The notes beneath the pieces are model-generated. The model did not search any database and was not told the origin of the DNA. It saw only the letters and a list, made by a program, of their open reading frames with translations. Positions 1 to 5,919 of a stretch of DNA of 5,919 nucleotides are shown here, piece after piece; the first letter of the stretch is position 1, and the number at the start of each line of letters is the position of its first letter. The position numbers were made by a program, and so were the translations under genes. Source of the DNA: an uncultured Kouleothrix sp. (GTDB taxonomy: Bacteria > Chloroflexota > Chloroflexia > Chloroflexales > Roseiflexaceae); the NCBI GenBank assembly GCA_937858455.1, contig CALLYN010000246.1, positions 1-5,919 on the forward strand, read 5' to 3'.

Positions 1-80
1 TGGTGCTGGTGATGATCGCCTTGTCGGTCAACCTGCTGGGCGACTGGCTGCGCGATGCCTTGAACCCGAGACTGCAATGA
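1..80 (+). CDS. Peptide ABC transporter permease (DppC/OppC type), C-terminal end only
   Basis: Reading in the frame that starts at base 3 gives about 25 residues and a TGA stop at 78-80. The run [15 protein letters not shown] is the typical end of DppC/OppC-type inner-membrane permeases: the last membrane helix followed by a short cytoplasmic tail with the G-D-x-L-R-D-x-L-x-P-R-L pattern. The rest of the gene lies left of the window. The stop codon overlaps the start codon of the ATPase gene that follows (ATGA, 77-80), which indicates translational coupling in one operon. The substrate class (dipeptide, oligopeptide or nickel) cannot be told from this tail. The family call is firm for such a short piece because of the motif and the neighbouring genes. 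Confidence 0.85.
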   Translation, partial: VLVMIALSVNLLGDWLRDALNPRLQ

Positions 81-1056
81 CGCCGCCGCTGCTCGAGGTG
101 AAGGATCTGCGCGTCGAGTTCCCGACGCGGCGCGGCACGCTGGTGGCGCTGGACGGCGTTTCCTTCGACATCGCGCCCGGCGAGGTGCTGGGCGTGGTCG
201 GCGAGTCGGGTGCCGGCAAGTCGCTCACCGGCGCGGCCATCATCGGCTTGCTCGAGCCGCCGGGGCGCATCGCCGGCGGCGAGATCCTGCTGGCGGGCCG
301 GCGCATCGACAACTTGCCGCACGAGCAGATGCGTGCGCTGCGTGGCCGCCGCATCGGCGCGATCTTCCAGGATCCGCTCACCTCGCTGAACCCGCTCTAC
401 ACCGTCGGCCGGCAACTGGTGGAGACAATCCGCACGCACCTGCCGCTGTCCGAGAAGCAGGCGCGCGAGCGTGCCATCGCGCTGCTCGCCGACACCGGCA
501 TCCCGGCGCCGGAAGTGCGTTTCGAGCAGTACCCGCACCAGTTCTCCGGCGGCATGCGGCAGCGTGTGGTGATCGCGCTGGCCCTGGCCGCCGAGCCGCA
601 GTTGATCGTGGCCGACGAACCGACCACGGCGCTGGACGTGTCGATCCAGGCGCAGATCATCACGCTGCTCAAGCGCATCTGCCGCGAGCACGGCGCGGCG
701 GTGATGCTGGTGACGCACGACATGGGCGTGATCGCCGAGACCTGCGATCGCGTGGCGGTGATGTACGCCGGCCGCATCGCCGAGATCGGGCCGGTGGCCG
801 AGGTGATCCACCGGCCGGCGCATCCGTACACCGTCGGCCTGATGGGTTCGATCCCGGCGATGGACGAGGAGCGCGAGCGTCTGCTGCAGATCGACGGGGC
901 CATGCCGCGGCTCAGCGCCATCCCCGCCGGCTGTGCCTTCAACCCGCGCTGCCCGCACGCCTTCGAGCGTTGCCGCAGCGAGCGGCCCGAGCTGATGGCG
1001 GGCGGCGCCACGCGCGCCGCCTGCTGGCGCGTCGAGGAGAGCAAGGCGGTGCTTGC

Positions 1057-1060
<4 letters not shown>
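77..1060 (+). CDS. dppD: Dipeptide/oligopeptide ABC importer ATPase, DppD/OppD type
   Basis: This 327-residue protein should be one of the two cytoplasmic ATPases that drive a five-part peptide importer (binding protein, two permeases, two ATPases). Visible motifs are Walker A GESGAGKS at 42-49, Q-loop FQDP at 97-100, signature FSGGMRQR at 156-163, Walker B LIVADE at 176-181, D-loop ALD at 185-187 and the H-loop histidine at 214. After about residue 245 comes the C-terminal extension specific to peptide transporters ([12 protein letters not shown], then cysteines 286, 292, 299 and 316). Structures of related permeases show a [4Fe-4S] cluster held by four such cysteines. Length is normal for DppD. 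The start is fixed by the ATGA overlap with the permease gene; no clear Shine-Dalgarno is seen, consistent with coupled translation. It overlaps the next ATPase gene in the same way. OppD or a related paralogue is possible, so the symbol is a family label. Confidence 0.93.
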
Positions 1061-2048
<988 letters not shown>

Positions 2049-2052
<4 letters not shown>

Positions 2053-2486
2053 GTCGGCAGCAGGTGCTCGCCGCGGAACAACTCGGCCGGCGTCTCGCGC
2101 TCGCGGATCAACCAGGCTTGCGAGCCCGACACCATCACCTCGGCGGCGCGACCGCGGCTGTTGTAGTTGCTCGCCATGCTCATGCCGTAGGCGCCGGCCG
2201 ACAGCACGGCCACGGCGTCGCCGGGCTGCACAGCCAGGTGCCGGTCGCGCCCCAGCCAGTCGCCCGATTCGCACACCGGGCCGACCACGTCCATGGTCTG
2301 CGGCGCTTCGCCACGCTGCGTGCAGGGCACGATGCCCATCCAGGCCTCGTACATCGCCGGGCGCATCAGGTCGTTCATCGCCGCATCGACGATGCAGAAG
2401 TTCTTCGCGCCGCCGGGCTTCAGGTACAGCACGCTGGCAACCAGCACGCCGGCATTGCCGACCAGCGAGCGGCCGGGCTCGAGCAT
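2049..2486 (-). pseudogene. lysA: Diaminopimelate decarboxylase LysA, C-terminal fragment
   Basis: LysA makes L-lysine from meso-diaminopimelate in the last step of lysine synthesis, using PLP. The 145 residues read here match the C-terminal beta-domain end of a proteobacterial LysA: EPGRSLVGNAG (3-13), the substrate-binding region RPAMYEAW (42-49), the active-site CESGD (72-76) and the PLP-contacting SAGAYGMSMASNYN (96-109). Family members are about 410-420 residues, so roughly the first 270 residues are missing, including the PLP-lysine and most of the TIM barrel. The ATG at 2486 lies inside a conserved segment and is not a real start. In-frame translation upstream is LysA-compatible for only a few residues (LRLS) and then meets a stop (TGA) near 2526. 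The gene converges on dppF with a 4-base overlap. It cannot encode a working enzyme as it stands; whether it is a decayed gene or half of a gene cut by an assembly join is undecided, and I favour the join. Confidence 0.9.
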
Positions 2487-2496
2487 GCTCAGTCGA

Positions 2497-2577
2497 AGGG
2501 GGAGTAACGCGAAATTAGCGATTATTCAGCACATTACCCCATGCCGAGCCGGCATCTCTGGGTACCGCAGGGGGAGT
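2497..2577. repeat. 9-bp direct repeat AGGGGGAGT bounding the AT-richer patch
   Basis: AGGGGGAGT occurs at 2497-2505 and again at 2569-2577, 72 bases apart. The first copy sits where the LysA reading stops making sense. A repeat of this length within a few hundred GC-rich bases can arise by chance. Its position at a breakpoint is the only reason to record it: microhomology could have guided a join or an assembly error. Confidence 0.35.
2541..2555. repeat. Perfect 6-bp inverted repeat, 3-base spacer
   Basis: ATGCCG-AGC-CGGCAT is a perfect inverted repeat lying just beside the AT-richer patch at 2509-2536. It could be a small hairpin or an operator-like site. No T-run follows on either strand, so it is not a recognisable intrinsic terminator, and no adjacent intact gene gives it an obvious target. 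Confidence 0.4.
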
Positions 2578-2754
2578 GCGGACGCGAGATCAGCAGGACC
2601 CGGGCAGCATACTTTGGGGTCGTTGGCGCGTGCAGACAGGCAGCTCCGAGAGCGAGATACGAGCGCCCCTGAGACCGGGCGACGGCCGGCGTGCCCCCGC
2701 CGAGCAGCGCATGAAGGCGTTGCGCGAGCAATTCGTCGGACATGGCGGACACGT

Positions 2755-2862
2755 CAGGCCGGAGTTCGAGTTCGACGCCACGTAGGTGAGGGTGAAGTCG
2801 TTCTGCACGAATCCCGTCGCCAGGCAGGCAAAGGCGAACAGGATGAACAGGCACTGGGCCTG
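2755..2862 (-). pseudogene. ccmF: CcmF-like fragment (cytochrome c maturation), N-terminal region
   Basis: About 36 codons on the minus strand read as part of the N-terminal region of CcmF, the membrane protein that works with CcmH in attaching heme to apocytochrome c in System I cytochrome c biogenesis. The run FILFAFACLATGFVQ is a membrane helix. It is followed by NDFTLTYVASNSNSGL, which matches the family pattern [T/N]-D-F-S-V-x-Y-V-A-x-x-S-N-S-x-L. In real CcmF this continues into P-x-x-Y-x-x-x-A-x-W-G-x-H-E-G-S; here the match stops abruptly after GL and the frame continues as TCPPCPTNC, unrelated to CcmF. On the other side, codons upstream of about 2862 are the antisense of the amidase linker. 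CcmF is normally about 650 residues, so this is a small non-functional scrap. The recognition rests on memory of the motif over about 35 residues. Confidence 0.65.
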
Positions 2863-2885
2863 CGCCGCCGGCCGCGCCCAATGCC

Positions 2886-5255
2886 GTGGCTCCGCCCGAG
2901 CCAAGCGCCGAGCCGTCGGCCATTGGCAAGCCCTCCGTCGTCTCGCGCACCGCCTGGGGTTCGCCCGACGGCCAGGGCAGCCGCGTCAAGCCGTACTACT
3001 ACCCGGTGAACCATATGGTGGTGCACCACACCGCCGACAGCAATACGCTTACCGGCGGCGAGCAGAGCTGGAGCGACCGTGTGCGCGCCGAGTGGGCCTT
3101 CCACACCTACAGCCGCGGCTGGGGCGACGTTGGCTACAACTACCTGATCGACCCCAACGGCACGATCTACGAGGGGCGTGCCGGCGGCGACGACGCGGTG
3201 GCGTTTCACGACACCGCCAACTATGGCTCGATGGGCGTGGTGCTGATCGGCACCTACGCCAATGTGCCGCCGACCCAGGCCGCGCAGGATGCGCTCGTGC
3301 GCCTGCTGGCCTGGAAAGCATCGCAGAAAGGTATCGATCCGCTCGGCAGCTCGTACTACTATGGCTGCGATATCTCGTCGTACTGCCGGCCGTATAACGC
3401 CGGCGCGACGGTGCTGAATATCGCCGGCCACCGCCAGGTGACGCCTGGCCACACCACATGCCCAGGCGACCAGACGATCGCCTACCTGCCGGGCATCCGC
3501 GACCGGGTGAAGCGCATGGTCAGCGACGGCGGCGCCGATAGCGCCGACCTGATCGTCGACGACCTCGAGCAAAGCTTCGCGCGCAGCCCGGTCGACTGGC
3601 ACGAGGCCGGCTGTGGCTACAATGGCCATACCTACTGGACCTACGCCACCGATGGCGCGCCCGAGAATAGCGCGACCTGGCGGCCAACCCTGCCGAGCGC
3701 CGGGCGCTACCGCGTGTTTGTGCACATTCCGCAGGGTTGTGGCCTAGGCACCTCGCCCTACGCCAGCGGCCAGGCGCTCTACCGCATCCACTCGGCCGAG
3801 GGCAACGCCACCCGCACGGTCGACCACAACACCGCCAGCAGCTGGGTGGACATCGGCGCCTACCAGTTTAATGCCGGCAGCGACGGCGCGGTCGAGCTGT
3901 ACGACAACACCGGCGAGCCGCTGAGCGCCGGCAAGGTGCTGTTTTTCGACGCGATCAAGTGGGAGCCCCACAGCTCGGTGACGGGCGCGCAGCTCACCAA
4001 GGTGGCATTTGAGCGCACCGCGCTGGCCAGCGGCGAGCTGCTGAAGGTGGCGCTGACGATCCGCAACACCGGCACCACCACCCTGCACGGCCAGGCGCCG
4101 CGCGTCGACCCGACCGCCGGCGGCGGGCTGAACAATCCCAACAACGGCTATGTCTACGACCAGGACGAGTGCTTCGTCGGCAATAGCCAGAGCAGCTACC
4201 CGAGCTTCCCGAAAGAAGACGACCGCGTGCGCGTGGTGCTGGGCTGGGCCGGCTGGGACAAGCGCGCCAACAATAGCTGCGCCGGCGCCACCAGCGATTA
4301 CCCCTGGCGCTGGGGCCTGAGCGCCGACCTCGCGCCGAACCAGGAGCAGACGATCGTCGGCTATGTGCGCTTCCGCGACGCTGGCTCCTACACGCTTCAG
4401 GCCGGCATTGTGCAGGAAAACGTGCAGTACCTGGCGCAGGGTGTGTCGCCGACTGCCATTCAGGTCAGCGGCGAGAAGATTGCGCCGGTGGCGGCCAGCT
4501 ACGACTCGAGCCTGCGGCCGCTGGCGCAGGTGTACCAGCTCGGCGGCATCCCCGACAACTTCCTGGCGCGCACGCGCAACCCGCTGTCGATCCCGCGCGG
4601 CCAGTATGTCGGCAGCTTCGCTTGGGATGGCGCCTGGATCAACTGGGGCGAGGGCGGCCCGCTGGGACTGACCGACCAGTTTCTGATCGAGCAGACCCGT
4701 AGCTTCTACGCGGCGGCTGGCGGCACCTACACCTTCCGCACCAGCAGCGACGACGGCTCGTGGCTGTGGGTCGACGGCAAGCCGGTGGTGGTGAATAACG
4801 GCCTGCATGCCGACGCGGCCGCCACCGGGCAGATCGACCTGGCCCCCGGCGTGCACGTGCTGTCGTTCAAGTATTTCGAGCGCACCGGCGACGCCTCGGC
4901 TGGCTACGACGTCCAGGCGCCCGGCGACACGCAATTCCGCACGCTGCCCGACGCGCTAGGCGGCGGCGCGGTGAGCTTCGGCGGCACGTTCGCCGACGCG
5001 CCCTGGCTGCGCGTGCCCGCCGACGACCAGGGCGGCAAGGGCGTCGATCACATCCACTGGAGCTGGGATGGCGCCAGCTGGAACGACACGCCCGGCGCGC
5101 TGCTCGACCTGGGGCGGCTCGCCAATGGTGGCTACACCCTGCGCTACCAGGCCGTCGATGGCGCGGGCAATGCCGGGCCGCAGCAGACGCTCGCATTCAG
5201 CGTGAATACTAACCTGACGGTGCGGCGTGTGTATCTGCCGGTGGTATTCAAGTAG
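2886..5255 (+). CDS. Modular secreted-type N-acetylmuramoyl-L-alanine amidase with golvesin-like, Ig-like and PA14-like domains; 5' end missing
   Basis: The first domain (about residues 15-212) is an Amidase_2/PGRP-type zinc amidase, which cuts the bond between N-acetylmuramic acid and the L-alanine of the peptidoglycan stem peptide. Expected zinc ligands are present: H47 (VVHHTA), H182 (GHR) and C192 (TTCPGD). The catalytic tyrosine is Y84 (DVGYNYLID), and T190 lies where T7 lysozyme has its lysine. Residues about 222-361 (LIVDDLEQSF ... FFDAIKW) resemble the golvesin C-terminal/Xly-type domain. About 370-528 is a beta-rich Ig/CARDB-like region, about 535-685 is PA14-like (SSDDGSWLWVDG, then NNGLHAD and GVHVLSFKYFE), and about 690-776 is Ig-like (YQAVDGAGN). 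The chain ends VYLPVVFK, a tail I associate with exported Chloroflexota proteins. Location is therefore inferred to be outside the membrane. There is no signal peptide: the GTG at 2886 has no ribosome-binding site and lies inside a Pro/Ala linker that stays open back to 2847, where it meets the ccmF fragment. Serine is mostly AGC here, against mostly TCG/TCC in dppD. Confidence 0.88.
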   Translation: MAPPEPSAEPSAIGKPSVVSRTAWGSPDGQGSRVKPYYYPVNHMVVHHTADSNTLTGGEQSWSDRVRAEWAFHTYSRGWGDVGYNYLIDPNGTIYEGRAGGDDAVAFHDTANYGSMGVVLIGTYANVPPTQAAQDALVRLLAWKASQKGIDPLGSSYYYGCDISSYCRPYNAGATVLNIAGHRQVTPGHTTCPGDQTIAYLPGIRDRVKRMVSDGGADSADLIVDDLEQSFARSPVDWHEAGCGYNGHTYWTYATDGAPENSATWRPTLPSAGRYRVFVHIPQGCGLGTSPYASGQALYRIHSAEGNATRTVDHNTASSWVDIGAYQFNAGSDGAVELYDNTGEPLSAGKVLFFDAIKWEPHSSVTGAQLTKVAFERTALASGELLKVALTIRNTGTTTLHGQAPRVDPTAGGGLNNPNNGYVYDQDECFVGNSQSSYPSFPKEDDRVRVVLGWAGWDKRANNSCAGATSDYPWRWGLSADLAPNQEQTIVGYVRFRDAGSYTLQAGIVQENVQYLAQGVSPTAIQVSGEKIAPVAASYDSSLRPLAQVYQLGGIPDNFLARTRNPLSIPRGQYVGSFAWDGAWINWGEGGPLGLTDQFLIEQTRSFYAAAGGTYTFRTSSDDGSWLWVDGKPVVVNNGLHADAAATGQIDLAPGVHVLSFKYFERTGDASAGYDVQAPGDTQFRTLPDALGGGAVSFGGTFADAPWLRVPADDQGGKGVDHIHWSWDGASWNDTPGALLDLGRLANGGYTLRYQAVDGAGNAGPQQTLAFSVNTNLTVRRVYLPVVFK

Positions 5256-5268
5256 GCCGGAAGCTACT

Positions 5269-5309
5269 GCGGGGCGGCTCAGCCGTGCTCACGCGCTGAA
5301 CCGCCCCGC
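5269..5309. terminator. Strong hairpin between convergent genes, possible bidirectional terminator
   Basis: GCGGGGCGGCTCAG at 5269-5282 pairs with CTGAACCGCCCCGC at 5296-5309 with one mismatch (C5278/A5300). The loop between can extend the stem by CGT-GCTC-ACG. The right arm lies in the last codons of the minus-strand oxidase gene, and the loop contains its stop. The position between two convergent 3' ends fits a shared terminator. Neither side has a T-run, so this is not a textbook intrinsic terminator; it could instead act as a 3'-end stabilising structure. Confidence 0.5.
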
Positions 5310-5919
5310 GCCAAACGCCGCAATCGCGCCCGCGTCGCCCGCGCCGCGCATGATCTCGGCCAGCAGCTTGCCGCTATATGGCCCGAGCTGCAGGCCGTGC
5401 GGGCCATGCCCGGTGGCTACATATGCGCCGCGCAGGCCCGGCAGCGCCCCGAGGATCGGCAGCCCATCGGCGCTGGCAGGCCGCAGCCCCACTCGCACCT
5501 CGGCGAGCCGCGCTGCCGCAAGCCCCGGCGCCAGCCGTAGCGCTTCGGCCAGCACCGTCTGAACGCCAGCCACGCTGGTGTGCGCCGCGAAGCCGCTGCC
5601 GCGCTCGCGGGTGGCGCCGGCCACCACCCGCCCGCCCGGCCACGCCACAATATAGTGCCCGCGAAACCCACACACCACCGGCCACTCGCCGGTGTCGGCG
5701 CCAGGCAGCTGCAGGTGCGCGATCTGGCCGCGCTGCGGCTCGATCGGTAGCGTAATCCCCAGTGGCGCGGCAAGCTCGGGCGTCCACGCGCCGCCGGCAA
5801 CCGCCACTGTCCCGGCGGCAATCCGCTCGCCGCCTGCCTCAACTCCTTCGGCGGCGCCCTCGCGCACCAGCAGCCGATCGACGCTCTGCGCGCGCACCTC
5901 AAGCCCACGCGCCTCTGCC
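5289..5919 (-). CDS. FAD-dependent D-amino-acid/glycine oxidase-like protein, C-terminal part
   Basis: The frame is open from the right edge to a TGA at 5289-5291, giving about 210 residues without a start; the GTG at 5897 is internal, since the seven codons before it (AEARGLE) still fit the family. This is the C-terminal part of a DAO-family flavoenzyme, which oxidises the amine of an amino acid to an imine and passes electrons to oxygen or another acceptor. Visible signatures, numbered from that GTG, are AVAGGAWTPELAAPLG (32-47), IEPQRGQ (52-58), YIVAWPGGRVVAGATRERGSGF (82-103, the substrate-side strand region), GLRPASADGLPILG (137-150) and ATGHGPHGLQLGPYSGKLLAE (161-181), which contacts FAD and leads into the final helix. 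The N-terminal Rossmann GxGxxG lies outside the window. Glycine oxidase (ThiO), D-amino-acid oxidase and sarcosine-oxidase-like enzymes share these motifs, so the substrate is undecided. It is convergent to the amidase gene with a 33-base gap. Confidence 0.85.
   Translation of the reverse strand, partial: AEARGLEVRAQSVDRLLVREGAAEGVEAGGERIAAGTVAVAGGAWTPELAAPLGITLPIEPQRGQIAHLQLPGADTGEWPVVCGFRGHYIVAWPGGRVVAGATRERGSGFAAHTSVAGVQTVLAEALRLAPGLAAARLAEVRVGLRPASADGLPILGALPGLRGAYVATGHGPHGLQLGPYSGKLLAEIMRGAGDAGAIAAFGAGRFSA

Larger units (their letters stand above)
2487..2754. other. Unassigned junction segment between lysA and ccmF fragments
   Basis: I recognise no gene here. Several frames are open for 50-70 codons, but GC-rich DNA does this by chance. 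The most gene-like reading is on the minus strand from an ATG near 2740 (MSDELLAQRLHALLGGGTPA), which stays open to a stop near 2534. A plus-strand reading from a GTG at 2576 to 2785 (ending RPEFEFDAT) crosses into the ccmF fragment and is probably spurious. The part at 2509-2536 is clearly AT-richer than everything around it. The segment also holds a short inverted repeat and a 9-bp direct repeat. It may itself be made of more than one fragment. Confidence 0.5.

Noticed and set aside
2509..2555. Promoter plus operator for a gene starting in the junction
   Set aside because: The patch is AT-richer and lies next to a palindrome, but I see no convincing -35/-10 pair at proper spacing and no intact gene downstream on either strand.
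2576..2785. Small plus-strand ORF (69 codons, ending RPEFEFDAT)
   Set aside because: Its end overlaps the ccmF fragment on the other strand, its start is a GTG without a ribosome-binding site, and I recognise no family.
2487..2886. Mobile-element insertion as the cause of the join
   Set aside because: No transposase or integrase sequence, no terminal inverted repeats, no clear target-site duplication and no tRNA end are visible.
3744..4934. Minus-strand open frame of 396 codons inside the amidase gene
   Set aside because: The sense strand has clear domains over the same interval. The antisense frame is Val/Ala/Gly-rich with no motif.

Overview
The window looks like two unrelated pieces of bacterial DNA joined through a short patchwork of gene fragments. 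All of it is GC-rich. The left piece (about 1-2500) reads as proteobacterial, most likely beta- or gammaproteobacterial. The right piece (about 2860-5919) reads as Chloroflexota, in the style of Roseiflexus, Herpetosiphon or Kouleothrix relatives. Both assignments come from protein style recalled from memory, not from a search.

Left piece: the last codons of a peptide-transporter permease (1-80) overlap by ATGA the start of a DppD-type ATPase (77-1060). That gene overlaps by ATGA a DppF-type ATPase (1057-2052). Together they are the distal end of a dipeptide/oligopeptide ABC importer operon. Each ATPase carries a complete nucleotide-binding site and the same four-cysteine C-terminal motif. 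A convergent lysA gene (diaminopimelate decarboxylase) follows; its stop codon shares the palindrome CTAG with the dppF stop. Only the last third of lysA is present, and it breaks off just upstream of its EPGRS motif.

Join (about 2490-2886): this stretch holds no intact gene. It contains about 260 bases that I cannot assign, with an AT-richer patch, a perfect 6-bp inverted repeat and a 9-bp direct repeat. Next comes a fragment of about 36 codons that reads as the N-terminal region of the cytochrome c maturation protein CcmF, on the minus strand. It runs straight into a proline-rich linker of the next protein. Four or more discontinuities within 400 bases suggest an assembly, amplification or cloning chimera more than ordinary gene decay, but the sequence alone cannot settle this.

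Right piece: a large modular protein (open from 2847, first start-like codon 2886, stop 5255) begins with a peptidoglycan amidase domain of the Amidase_2/PGRP family. It continues with a golvesin-like domain, an Ig-like region, a PA14-like domain and another Ig-like domain, and ends in VYLPVVFK. It lacks a signal peptide because its 5' end is cut off by the join. Convergent to it, and separated by 33 bases with a strong hairpin, is the C-terminal two-thirds or so of an FAD-dependent D-amino-acid/glycine oxidase-like protein that runs off the right edge. No tRNA, rRNA, CRISPR array, transposase or phage gene was seen.
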